Source: Lutjanus erythropterus (lineage: Eukaryota > Chordata > Actinopteri > Lutjaniformes > Lutjanidae). Taken from it: 64,000 nt of DNA. This document shows positions 33,005-43,885 of the stretch, one piece after another. The DNA lies in the NCBI GenBank assembly GCA_020091685.1, contig CM034610.1, positions 28,631,673-28,695,672 of the forward strand, read 5' to 3'. The notes beneath the pieces are model-generated. The model saw only the letters and a program-made list of their open reading frames with translations. It had not been told where the DNA came from and searched no databases. The position numbers and the translations under genes are program-made. Within the stretch, counting starts at the first letter, position 1; each line of letters opens with the position of its first letter.

Positions 33005-34135
33005 CTAGAACCATACAGGGTTCTTCGGCTTGTCCCCGTAGGACAACCCTTTTTGGTTCCACCTGGAACACTTTCAGAGAGTTCCTCCTAGAACCCAACA
33101 AAAAGGGTTATACTCAGAAACATTTGTGAAAGGATTCCCACAAAATCCCAATCCCAATCACCCAGAACCCTCTCTGGGGTCCTGTCAGAACACTTCCACC
33201 CTCTGGGTCCTAACCAGGAACCAAGGGTTCTACCAAGGTGTTCTACTGAGAACTCTATTATATCCCAAAGGTTTTATGTAGAACCCATCCAAAGGGTTTT
33301 GCTGAGAACTGTTCTATATTCCAAAGGTTTTATTTAGAACCGACTCGAGGGTTCTACCGAGAACCCTTTTAAATTTCAATGGTTTTGTCTAGAACCAACC
33401 CAAATGGTTCTACAAAGAACCCTTTTATATTTCAAACATTTTATCTAAATCCCATCTAGCCGGTTCCAATGAGAACCCTTTTATATTCAAAAGGTTTTAT
33501 CTAGACCTCACCTAAAGGGGATCAACCGAGAACTCTTCAATCTTCCAAAGGCTTTTTCTAGAACCCACCCAAGGGGTTCTATGGAGAATCCTTTCATATT
33601 TCAAAGGTTTTATCTAAAACTCACGTAGGGGGTTCCTATTAGAACCCTTTTATATCAAAAAGCTTTTATTTCAAACCCATCCAGGGGTTCTACTGCAAAC
33701 TTTTATATTCCAAAGGTTTTGTCTAGAATCTGCCTGGGGGTTCCACCAAGAACCCTTTTATGTTTCAGAGGTTTTATCTAGCCACCCACAGCATTCTACT
33801 GAGAACCCTTTTATATTACAAAGATTTTATCTAGAACCCAACTGGGGGGTTCCTCTGAGATCTTTTTTGTTAATTCCACAGGTTTTATCAAGAACCCATC
33901 CATGGGTTTTACCAAGAACCCTTTACATTACAAAGATTTTAACTGGAACCCACGCGGAGGGTTTTACTGAGAACTTTTCTTTATACCAAAGGTTTTATCT
34001 AGAGCCCACCTGAGAGGTTCTGCTGAGAACTTTTTTTCATTCCAATGGTTTTATTTAGAAAAAAAAGGTTCTTCAGACAAATATTTCTGCTGTTCAGGAA
34101 GAATCTTTGTGGAACCCTTATTTCTCAGAGTGTAG
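33005..34135 (+). repeat. ~55-bp GGTTCTA..GAACCCTTTTATATTCCAAAGG minisatellite
   Basis: From about 33,240 to 34,065 the core GGTTTTATCTAGAACC recurs at 33,270, 33,326, 33,381, 33,437, 33,493, 33,550, 33,606, 33,661, 33,715, 33,770, 33,823, 33,881, 33,935, 33,991 and 34,047, giving 15 units with spacings of 53-58 bp. Units differ by scattered substitutions, so the array is old. The flanks (CAGGGTTCTTCGGCTTG on the left, GGTTCTTCAGACAAA…GAACCCTTATTTCTCAGAGT on the right) contain the same GGTTCTT/AACCC motif inverted, as if the array sits inside a mobile element with GGTTCTT-type ends. A reverse-oriented short relative lies at 19,780-20,130. Confidence 0.9.
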
Positions 34136-34161
34136 ATGATTTCCACAGCATTAAACGCCGG

Positions 34162-34163
<2 letters not shown>

Positions 34164-34194
<31 letters not shown>

Positions 34195-34258
34195 TACGTG
34201 TGTCTGTGTGTGTCTCTGTGTGTGTGTCTCTGTCTGTGTGTGTGTGTGTGTGTGTGTT
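34164..34258. repeat. (TG)n microsatellite with TC interruptions
   Basis: A compound TG/TCTG run directly after the 55-bp array. Long open frames of Cys-Val or His-Thr repeats on both strands here are artefacts. Confidence 0.95.
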
Positions 34259-34449
34259 CTCTAAGGGTCATTCCACATGCATGGTCGATAACAAAGCTGG
34301 CGTTCATCACATGTTGGGGTGTCTGTCGCACATTTTCTCTGTGTGATGAAGATGCACTTGGCCTCAGTGAAGGTCCAGCTGAACGTTCTGTCCTCCTCAC
34401 ATCACTGCGTCCACTGATGAAAATGTGGAACCTACAGACACGCACGCGG

Positions 34450-34625
34450 TGATTTAGACCTTTTTTCATCTGATGTGATCATAAACTGAATATCTCTGGG
34501 TTTGGGGCTTTTCCTCGACGTCACCTCGGGCTCTGGGAAACTGTGGCTGACATTATTTTGATATTTTCTGACATTTAAAGACAAATCTCTTAATCTAAAG
34601 TAAAGATTATGAACATCCCAAATGA
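34450..34625 (-). mobile_element. AGGGCTGCAACTAA-type MITE, diverged copy
   Basis: ATAAACTGAATATCTCTGGG, CCTCGACGTCACCTCGGGCT and TTTTGATATTTTCTGACATTT (split by a base in the family consensus) are family segments in reverse order. Termini are not preserved. Confidence 0.55.
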
Positions 34626-34657
34626 AAAAATATATCATATAAGTATTTAAGCTTTTT

Positions 34658-35065
34658 AAAGCTGTAATGTGTAACATTTCCACATTAAAATATCTAAAAA
34701 TGCAAAACCTATGTTATATATTTTGTGTACTTATTCTGGACAAACCCAAAGTAAACCATAATTTATTCTAGATAACACTTTTCGTGTTGCTAACTAGTTG
34801 CTGGTTGCCATAACGACACCATGTCAGAGAGTGAGGAAGTCTGTGCACATAATTACACACAACACGAATAAAACTTTTATACGTTACCTCGTCCGTGCAG
34901 ATGGTTCCTGCCTGAGTCACGTCACATAGATTTTAATCAGCTGCAGTGGCTGTTTCAAAGTGAATTCCCATAATCCCACACTACTTCAGGACGTCATCAA
35001 ACTACGTCTTTAGTTACTGTTTTAATGTGAGAGAGGGTGGCAGAATTTATATATTGTACATTTAA
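34658..35065. mobile_element. TTTAAAGCTGTAATGTGTAAC-type element
   Basis: The left end TTTAAAGCTGTAATGTGTAA faces a weakly inverted right end ATTGTACATTTAAA. The inside GTTGCTGGTTGCCATAACGA and CATAATCCCACACTACTTCA has no ORF. The start resembles a widespread fish repeat (AAAGCTGTAGTATGTAAC). Boundaries are approximate. Confidence 0.45.
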
Positions 35066-36587
35066 AATTACTGTTCATCTAGTTGTGTTAAATTGAAGTT
35101 GTGTTTAGCTGCACTTAAGACATGTTTAAACACATTAAACACAAATTTTTCCTCTATTTTTTTGGTACTTTCACCTACTGAAATAGTACGCTAGTGTTAA
35201 AATATACTTAAAGCATCAGAAGTACAACTTTGTTAAGTTAAAAAGGTGTATTGGCATTTAATGTATAGTATATTACTGATATGTATACATATATATATTA
35301 TATATAAGTGAGGAAGGCAGGAAAAAAACAGAACATTGACATCATGCAATTAATATAATTTCAATGAGTGTTAAAGGAGGACATAAAATAAAAATAATAT
35401 ATACTATAGGAGTGCATCTACATATTTTCCTCTGGCCTGATTAGTGCTACTTATCCATCTAGACTGTTTTGGTGTGAGTTGCAGAGTTTTGGAGTTTCTG
35501 CCTTCTGACCACTATAATGGAGCTACAAGGACAACTTGACAAAACATCTGACAAATTCCAAAACAGTGTCTCTTTCCAGGAATGAGGACCTGGTTACTCA
35601 AGATCAAATGTTTTTTTCAGGTGCTTTGAACATCACAAGCCGAGCGCCATTTAGTCCCGTAATATCTGAGAGAAGGCAAACGTCTCTGCAGCCAATATCT
35701 CCAAAACTCTGCAAGGAGAAAAAAAGGATGTCGTCCCACCCTGATTGGCTGAGAGGGGAATGCACCAAGCTGCTCTCAGTTATTAGAGCTAAAATGAATT
35801 GGGGGAAAAACGGGAAAATGACAGCAAGTCCCAAAAAATGGGTGACTGCTAAAATCTGATAACAAAATTCACACGGTATTGGAATAACACGGTGTATATT
35901 TTATTTGCTTGTTGCAATAAAAATAACCCTTGGCGCCTTAAATATTTTTAACATAAATATCACTCCTGACCTTGGAAACTGCCGTTAGCAAAATATCTTC
36001 AGCTCAAGATCTACTCGCTCGCTTGTTGAGTCTGAAGCACTCGTGTAAAGAGTTGACCATTTATAGCAAATAGTTAAAGAATGAGAAAAGCCTCAGCTCT
36101 TATAATATCAGAGCTGCAGCGCTGTGAGAACTAGTCCACCCTTAAAAAAAAAACATATACATCAACATACATCTGTGCATGTGGAGGCCGCGGCGGTGGA
36201 GCTCGCTGCTGCAGCAGCAGCAGTTGGGTCGAGTGCATCAGCGTTGTAACAGTAAGACGTGTCAGGTTGTAATGTCTGCGCTGTCCATCTGCATGATTAT
36301 GATTGTACATCACGAGTCAGCTGGTAGCCTCAGTTGATGAATGAGAGTGTGATTGTGAAGCATGAATGAAACAGCTGATGCCAATCAGCTAATGCAATGT
36401 GTGACTTCAGTCCCCTGCTTGAACAAACATCATGCTGCATTTCTGCAGCTTTTGACCGCATCACACGGTCTTAATCAGCAGACTCAGTTTGTTTAGTTGA
36501 ATTACCAACTGGGATTTAAAGACAGATAAACATTTCTACGCCTTTATATTTATATATTTGTCGCTTCACATCATTTTTATGTGTATA
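35066..36587. other. Non-coding stretch, no gene recognised
   Basis: AT-rich DNA with an (AT)n patch near 35,280-35,300. The 107-codon frame at 35,536-35,859 has no recognisable domain or flanking splice signals and is treated as chance. A short GCAGCAGCAGCAG run lies at 36,213. Confidence 0.4.
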
Positions 36588-36740
36588 ATTAAATGTCTTT
36601 GTAGTTCGTACGACCTCATATGATCTTTTTATGTGTGTTGCTGTGATTGGGCACGCTCCACCGAGGCTGTCCTTTCACTTTAATTGCACCTGGAAAAGTC
36701 ACAGCAGCTAACATTTTTGATTGTGCCAAAGATGCGATGT
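36588..36740. other. Possible conserved non-coding element, copy 2
   Basis: GCACGCTCCACCGAGGCTGT, CCTTTCACTTTAATTGC and GATTGTGCCAAAGATG parallel the segment at 29,368-29,500, including an upstream AATTAAATGTCTTT resembling ATTAAAATGTCTTT there. Both copies have the same orientation. Confidence 0.45.
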
Positions 36741-36869
36741 TGGAGAGGATATATTGATTTGTAAGTGCAGTCACGGCTGGATTTCCAAAGTTCAGCTCTG
36801 TTCGGTCAACATGGACGAGATGTTTATCGGTGCTCAGAATGATGAAAATGACATGACAGCTCATGACAG

Positions 36870-38765
36870 CTGGGCAAACTCAATTTGCTAATGAAGACCA
36901 CGTGATACAGTTGAAAGCGCCACAATAGACCTTTTTCATTGCTGCCATATTGACGTGAAATACTGCACATGTTACCAGTGATACTAATTAAAGTCACGTT
37001 CCATTTAGTGTAGCAGAGCCTTTACAGTGAGCCAGCATGCAGCACCCTGACTCACCCTAACTTTCAAGCTCAACTTTTAAGCCAGAAGTCCGAGGTGCTC
37101 AAATCAATGGAGAGTTTGGAAGTGTTTCTGTGATAACAGTGCAGTGATGAAGCTTGATTCAGTCGTGAGATCCAGAGCTGTGGACCTGAAGTTGGGATTA
37201 TTTTGTCACCTGCTGTTCCTGAGCTCAAGAATGGATTGTCAGGTTAACCTTTGAACCAGAAGTTGTAAAGGTGCTTAGAACCACGGAAGGTTTGCATGTC
37301 TGCATTTCTGTGTGACAGAGCAAACTTCATTTTCTGAGTTGAGATTTTTTCATCGACTTTGCTTTCCAATGTCAACAGTGAACTAACCTTTGAAGCAAGA
37401 AGTGTAGAGGTGCTCAGCTCCATGGACAGTTTGAATGTCTGCATCTCTGTCATAAAAAAAAAATCTGAAGACTGTTTGATACGGTCAAAACCTCCGAAAC
37501 AGATGAGTAAGTGGACCTGGAGTTGAGATTGTTTTGTTAAGGTCAAGAATGAACTTTCAGGCTAAACTTTTAAACCAAAAGTTTAGAGGATAGTTTGAAC
37601 ATGCATTTCTTTGATAACGGAACAAATTCAGCTGCTGATGAGGAACTTAATTTGCGGATGAAGACTGTTTGATTTGGTCAAAAGCTCCAGAACAAGAGAG
37701 TGAACTGGCCTTGAATTGTTCCCAGTGTCAAGAACAAAAGACAAAATACCAGCACTCACTGATAAATAGTTGACTTGTTTATTGTTCCCAAAAAACAGAA
37801 AGGTGTTTAATTATTAGATAGTTTGATGCCACTATTTTCATAGAACTTTAATCAGAGTATTTTGTCTTTAAGCATAAATTAATTAATCATTATTGCTCAT
37901 ATAAGGACAGATAAAATGAGAATGTTTCTTTCTTTATTTGACATTTTGTGATAATCATTCATGTGTATCTCATTTCATCCACTGGTCTGGACTCTAAAGC
38001 TCTTTTTCTAGTTTCATGCTATATGTTTCTGGTCTTTGGCATCCATATGTAAACATATACTTATTATCTTACAGTTTGTGATATTTGAGACTTGCCTGTG
38101 GTCTCTCTCCCTTCAGTAGGTTATTTCACGGATGTTTCCTATCATCCCATCATGTACTCTCCTTGCTGAACCTCACCTGTCCACAAATTTCCATTTCTGC
38201 TGTTCTGTATTATGCTGATGAGGCTTAGAGCTCAAATAACTTCATGTTTTTTGCCCACAATAAACAAGTAAACTATTTATCAGTGAACGTCTGTATTTTG
38301 ATCGCTTTTGATCCTCACTTTGGCCGTGCACCTGATACGTCTTGGGAGCTTGGGAGCTGAGCATGTTGTTATTTTTTATCAAAAAACTTTGAAGTCAGGA
38401 TGGATGAGAAGTCTAAAGAACAGTGGAAAGTTTGAATATGTGCATTTCAGCATTAAGAGAGCGAACTCAGTCTGCTGAGAAAAACAGTTTGAGACAGCTG
38501 AAAGCTGAAGAACAGGTCAGTAAGTGGACTTTGAGTTGAGATTGTGAATCAGCTGCTGTTTCAGAGGTCAACTGCTGTCAGACTCAACTTTTAAACCAAA
38601 AGTCCTGGAGGTGCTCACATCAATGGAAAGTTTCTAAAACCCTCATTTCCAAAACAACTGAGCAAACTCAATTTTCTGATGAAGACACTGCGATACGGTC
38701 GAAAAGCTCGAGAACAAGCGAGCAATAATGAGCCTCGAGATTGTTTTTGTCAAATTTTTAAAGCC
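36870..38765 (+). repeat. Degenerate ~150-195-bp tandem array, interrupted
   Basis: A unit of the form GGCTCAACTTTTAAACCAAA…AGTCCTGGAGGTGCTCACAT, CAATGGAAAGTTTGAA, CATTTCTGTGATAACAGAGC, AAACTCAATTTTCTGATGAA, GATACGGTCGAAAGCTCC, AGAACAAGCGAGTAAGTGGA, CTTGAGTTGAGATTGTTTTG recurs with starts near 37,065, 37,234, 37,378, 37,555, 38,383 and 38,577, plus a partial unit at 36,870. Units are strongly diverged and differ in length. The array is split by the element at 37,742-38,300. I do not recognise the unit as part of a known element. Confidence 0.75.
37742..38300. mobile_element. Inverted-repeat element inserted in the tandem array
   Basis: CACTGATAAATAGTTGACTT-GTTTATTGT (37,757-37,785) is mirrored by ACAATAAACAAGTAAACTAT-TTATCAGTG (38,257-38,285) with one mismatch over 29 bp. 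The outer CAAAATAC at 37,742 and GTATTTTG at 38,293-38,300 extend the inverted repeat to about 44 bp with a few mismatches. The ~560-bp body has no ORF. This is a non-autonomous DNA element; no certain target-site duplication is visible. Confidence 0.75.
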
Positions 38766-38936
38766 GTTTTTAATACATCAATTGTCGGCAGGGAAAGCCG
38801 CATAATCATAAATTCATTCATCCAATCACTGTGGCAAACTTCAAACACTTTTCTCAGATAGGAAAACTTGTCAAGTCACTCAGTGAGATGGTGACCTAGA
38901 AAACTGCATTGGCTTCAAATTTAAGCAGTCAGCAAG

Positions 38937-38947
38937 TGTGTGTCTGA

Positions 38948-38975
<28 letters not shown>
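38937..38975. repeat. (TG)n microsatellite
   Basis: A short TG run next to the end of the degenerate tandem array. Confidence 0.9.
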
Positions 38976-38978
<3 letters not shown>

Positions 38979-39417
38979 AACGTGAACGCTCGTGCTGATT
39001 CTTGTTTTGAGTTTTTGCCACATCTGTGCACTGTGTCTTGCTGGCACATTCAGAGCAACACTTCAAGAGCTCTCCCAACAATAACAAACACAAAGCGCTC
39101 TAAAACACACTCGTCTCCGCAGAACAATCTGCAGGCGCAGTCAGGACGGGTGTGTGAGGAAGAAACAAAGACAGCGTGCTGCAGAGAACAAGGAACACCG
39201 GTTCTAGTTATGTACTGAGGGAGAACGACGTATACTGTATATTCATGATGTTTCCAGCCTTTACATCTCCTGTCCTTCTCACGGACAGACACTCACAGTT
39301 ACTAATTACCTGTTAAAAGATGTAGTCAGTAATGTAATCCAAGTATCACAATATTAAAGTAATGTAACCTGATTACTCTCATAAAATATGGTGAAATTGT
39401 TGAGCCTAATACAGCGT

Positions 39418-39706
39418 TTAGGGCTGCAGCTAATGATTATTTTCATCTTTGATTAATCAGTTGATTATTTTATTAATTAGTCGGTGCATAAAAAGTCAGA
39501 AAATGGTAATAAATGTTGATTTAAGTCCAAGATGATGTCCTCAAAATGTCTTGTTTTGTCCACAAAACCCAAAGATATTCAGTTTACTGTCAGAGAGGAG
39601 TGAAGAAAGCAGAAAATATTCACATTTAAGAAGCTGAATCAGAGAATTTGAACTTTTTGTTCATTAAAAAATGACTCAGAACTATTAATCGATTAATTAA
39701 TCCTGT
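39418..39706 (+). mobile_element. AGGGCTGCAACTAA-type MITE (nearly complete)
   Basis: GGGCTGCAGCTAATGATTAT, TCAGAAAATGGTAATAAATG, CAAGATGATGTCCTCAAAAT, GTCTTGTTTTGTCCACAAAA, CAAAGATATTCAGTTTACTG, AGAGGAGTGAAGAAAGCAGA, AAATATTCACATTTAAGAAG and CAGAACTATTAATCGATTAA appear in order. This is the best reference copy in the window; its right terminus is truncated at AATCCTGTC. Confidence 0.85.
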
Positions 39707-39754
39707 CATATAGTCCTGTGACTTGAAGAATAGCCTTTCTTTCCTTTGTTTCCT

Positions 39755-40060
39755 GTTGTGGCTTTTCATTATTGATTAATCTGTCAACCATTTTCTCATT
39801 TTTATATTTGGTCCATGAAATGTTAGAAAATGGTGAAAAATGTTGGTCAAAGTCTGAGATGTCATCCTCCTTTTTGTCCACAAAAAAATATTAATTTTAC
39901 TGTTAAAGTAAAGACAGCAGAAAATATTCACATTTAAGCTGAAATAAAAGAATTTGAACTTTTTTTTAATTAAAAATGACTCAGAACGATTAATCAGTTA
40001 TCAAAATAGATGCTTATGAATTTAATAGTTGATCAATAATAGATTAATCATTGCAGCTCT
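39755..40060 (+). mobile_element. AGGGCTGCAACTAA-type MITE, tandem neighbour copy
   Basis: This has the same segment order as the preceding copy, with the intact right terminus AATAATAGATTAATCATTGC-AGCTCTC but a truncated left end. Two incomplete copies head to tail can be read as a tandem duplication sharing one left and one right terminus. Confidence 0.8.
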
Positions 40061-41040
40061 CAGTGTTTTATGTTTGTTGTCTGGTTTATTAGTTTGTCCA
40101 GCTCTTCCTTCCTTTGTTGTGAGTAATTTATTGATTAATTGATTGATTTACAGAGGAAAAATTGACTCATTTTCTCCCAGTGACATATTTTTTCACCAGA
40201 GGTCATGATAATGAACTGTGCATGGTAGTGTATCATTCTTCTATTGTTACTAAATGTATCTGTAATCTGATTACATCTTTTTTTAATCATTTTTTTTTTT
40301 TATCAGGGTTTTTTTTGTATCCAGATTATATAATCCTGTTCCATGTAATCTGTTACTGCTGACGCCGGCCCTCAGATATTTCCCGTGGTAAACAATCTCA
40401 AGAGTCAGTCCTTGAACTGGGTTTGTGACAAAGCCAATATGAGTTATTGGTGAAGCCTTCAGAAGATGGTGTATTGATTTTATGACAGGCCAGGATGTAG
40501 TAGCACCTCCTGAACATGACACAACTCTGTGCATGCTAATAAGGTCGCCTGACAAAGACGGGCTTTGTGCCTACATGCACCGCTAACCTTCGCAAGACAC
40601 AAGTGGGTTCATTTGGAGAGCCGTGGCGCCTGTTTTTACCTCGATAAGTAGCCTCATTAGCATTTCACATCCACATGCAAAGCAGCCATGACATTTACGT
40701 GTGTGATGTAAGGCCAGTGTGTAGAGGTACAGTAAGAGAGCGCAGGATCTGTTATCTGATCACAGAGCAGTGAAATAAACACATTTCATTTCCAATACTC
40801 TTCAGGGGATTATTTCCTGACAATCATATTTTGGGGAGGGAAAAAAAAGACATTTGGTTTTTGTGCAATTTCAGTGACATCATCATTTTACACTCCTGAC
40901 TTTTATGGGGACAGAGGTGGCGGTTGTGTAAGACGATAACAACACAGATGAAATTGCAATCTGTGTGCCGGAATAGCTGTCATTGTGTTGTCCGGTGTCG
41001 TAACAGCAAAATTATGTGCATTTGGAAGCAGCGGCACAAA

Positions 41041-41940
41041 ACACCAGGAGTGTACACACACAAAGACTAAACAAATAAATACAAATACAGATACAAATAA
41101 GAAAAATACAAGCACAAAAAATTATACAAAGTAAATTAGATTAACAACAAAATACAAATATTCAATATATGATACAATACCACAATGAAAATGTCCACAA
41201 TATGATGTTTATCACAGAAAATAAAAAAAAAATAAAAAAAATGACGGCTTGAAAAATATTCTTATAATAAATCTGATATGTACAGCATTATTTGTTTGTA
41301 TAAAATTAGTTCTGTGCTTCTGCTTTTCTTCTTTAATAAAATAAAATAAAATAAAATAAAATAAAGTAAAATAAGTCATGGCCTTAGCATGTGCAAAATA
41401 AATTGGCATGAACTCTCTTTGAAGTGTGCACAGTTACAAAGAAAGTCAATGTAGTAAAGTAGCAGCCCTTTTATAAAATAAAATAAAACTAATAAAATAT
41501 ACTAAAAACATAATTAACCATGTAAAATCATAGCAGATACCGTCACAGTCTGAAATTATTTTTTTGCAATAACGCAATATTTGATATATTGTTACATCTC
41601 TAACAAATGTGAATAAAAATAAATAAAAAACAGTACAATATAATTGAGAATACACTATAATAATAATATATAAAGATATAATAAAATACAAATGTGAATT
41701 AGATGAAAAAAAAATACTTTTAAATAAAGTAAAATAAAATGATTAAAAAGTAAATGAAAATAACTAAAAATAACTAAATTCAACTGATAAAAATGTGAAC
41801 ATAAATGCAAATAAAATACAAGTTAAAATACAAATAGCAAATAAGAAAAAGGAAAAGTAACATAAAAGAAAGAATGAACATAAAGAATAACGAAAAAGTA
41901 AAATACAATATTTACAGTTGATACTTTGATTGGTAATTTA
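41041..41940. repeat. A/T-rich low-complexity stretch with (AAAAT)n core
   Basis: AAATACAAATA/AAATAAAATA motifs dominate for about 900 bp, with a regular (AAAAT)n run at 41,335-41,373. Several long-looking minus-strand frames here are Phe/Tyr/Ile-rich artefacts. Confidence 0.85.
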
Positions 41941-43325
41941 TTTTGACCAGTTTGTAGACATCTGTTTTTTTTTTCTTGTTAAAGTTTTTAAAGTGTTAAA
42001 GTTTTTTCTCACTCTTTCGAGGGTCTACAGGACAGATTATGTCGCACACTGGACAGACTGACAGACTGTGATTTGTGATTTTGGGTTTTGTAGATAAAAT
42101 TTCAGGATCTTTTTCTGTTGATCTGTGCCCAAAAAAGTCACATTAAATTTACTTTGTGAAATAAAACAACAACAAACAAACAAAAAAAAAACATGTACAG
42201 AGCAGATTTTAAAGACACTGACTGTACAACCAAAAATACAAACAAATAAATAATTAAAGAAAAGAAAATGCGCACTCACAGAAAGACAAATGGCCCTGAG
42301 GGAACTGACGTAGCCTTAATTCATCTGGACACTCAAAGTGTGTTTCTGTCCTACATTCATCCATTACAGTAATGAAGCCACCAACAAACACACAACAAGA
42401 CGCGCAGGTCAGTCTCCTTGAACCTTTCCTAACAGATCTGCTTCATCTTTTCATTCATCCACCACCTGTCAATTACTTTTTTCTATCTGCGTGGATCAAT
42501 ATTTCCATCCAGCCATCAATCTACCGTCTGTCCGTCCACATTTTATGTCTCTTCCTGCCTTTTCTTTGAAAACAACACTAAAGCTGTGTCTGAAATCATT
42601 CACTCCACTGAATGAGCAGCAGTCGACTGAGATTTTAGACTCATATAATTATCATTATTCTTGAGGAACAGCTGGAGACTGGCAGAATGGTTATTTCTTC
42701 ATCTGTAAAATGATTAGCATTTCATTTGTTAGCAGAAAGTACAGGTACAGAAAAAAATAAAAGTTCCTTTGTTTGTCTCCTTTAGGAGAAATTAGTCTCA
42801 GATAAAGAAAAAATGCTGCATCGAACCAGGCATTACAGGACAAAAAGCAATAAATAAGAACATTAAATAGGTCACATGTGCAAAACATTAGTTTATGTTG
42901 ATTAAAAATCCACCTGCTCCAGTCAGGCTAGAGAAGAGGGATCTCATTAACCGGTAAGACATTTTTTATCAACAACCAAGATGGCCGCCATGTCAGTTTT
43001 AAACTAACTGGACAAACAAGAACAAATAAGTCCACTTTGTTGATGAGACAGATGTGTGTGCAGCACTTCCAACTACACTACGTCACGCGATTCTTTACCC
43101 TCAGTGGTTGTAAGTCTGTCTGATTGTGTTCAGCGCCCGTTGATAACGCTCCCCGGAAATCTAAAATGAACCGAGAGGTTCCAGATAAATTGTTAAGATT
43201 ACGAAAAACAGTCAGACCTCGGTGAAGTTCAGGCACCAAAACATTTTTAAGGATAGGCACAAAAAAATACTTGGTTAGGTTTAATAAAGATCTTAAGAAT
43301 TAAGTACTTAAGCATTGTGTTACTT
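41941..43325. other. Non-coding stretch, no gene recognised
   Basis: AT-rich with no supported exon. Near 43,258 CACAAAAAAATACTTGGTTA-GGTTTA resembles a dispersed repeat also glimpsed around 56,280. Confidence 0.4.
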
Positions 43326-43329
43326 ACCA

Positions 43330-43700
43330 TTACTTCATGTTATGATGTGTTGTTTTGTGTTATTTTACGTTACTTTATGTTGCCCTACTTTGCATTCTAT
43401 TACTTTGCATTGTATTACTTAGCAGTACTTTGAGTTACGATGTGTTATGTTGTATTACATTACATTACTTTGCGTTGTGTTACTTTGCATTACCTTGCAT
43501 TATTTGGTGTTACTATTTGTTATGTAACGTTGTGCTACTTTATATTACTTTGAGTTGCGCTTCTTTGTATTTCTTTTACATTATGTTACTTTGTGTTGCA
43601 ATACTTAGCATTACTTTGTGTTACTATGTGTTATTTTGCATTATGTTATTTTGTGTTGTGTTACTTTGCATTGCATTATTGTATTATTTTGTGTTTAATG
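43330..43700 (+). repeat. Degenerate GTGTTACTTTGCATTA short-period tandem repeat
   Basis: About 370 bp is built from variants of a ~15-bp module (TTACTTTGCATT, TGTGTTACTTTG, TTATGTTACTTTGTGTTG). It opens long Leu/Cys/Tyr-rich frames (up to 136 codons) that are not genes. Confidence 0.85.
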
Positions 43701-43769
43701 TGCTGCTTGCACAGACGACCTACGCTTCTGGTGAAGACAGGCTGGAAAATCTTTCATATGTATGATAAT

Positions 43770-43885
43770 CCACTCAGCAGGCCGTATGTTTGGAGATATT
43801 TCAGTGAAGCAGCAAAGTGGAGGACGGACCAACAGACCGACATCACCATCCATCGATTCGTGCTGCCGCATGCGAACATGTATGT
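43770..43885 (+). repeat. Dispersed repeat family B (copy 4, right part)
   Basis: GGAGATATTTCAGTGAAGCA, GCAAAGTGGAGGACGGACCA and ACATCACCATCCATCGATTC continue from where the 14,686-14,820 copy stops (GAGATATTTCAATCTGGAAC…AAAGTGGTGAATCGA). Confidence 0.5.

Larger units (their letters stand above)
39300..40300 (+). mobile_element. Composite repeat unit C (copy 1), carrying two MITE bodies
   Basis: The outer part starts ATTACCTGTTAAAAGATGTA, GTCAGTAATGTAATCCAAGT, ATCACAATATTAAAGTAATG. It is followed by MITE copies at 39,418-39,706 and 39,755-40,060, then TTATTAGTTTGTCCAGCTCT, TCCTTCCTTTGTTGTGAG and AGGTCATGATAATGAACTGT plus ATCTGTAATCTGATTACATC. The same outer segments in the same order flank the MITE at 55,020-55,610, and in reverse at 61,855-62,345, so outer and inner parts travel together as one larger unit. 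Confidence 0.65.

Noticed and set aside
33240-34065. Possible CRISPR array because of regular spacing
   Set aside because: There are no unique spacers; the whole ~55-bp unit repeats in tandem and the genome is clearly vertebrate.
43355-43765. 136-codon hydrophobic frame resembling a membrane protein
   Set aside because: It is produced by the short-period TTACTTTGCATT tandem repeat.
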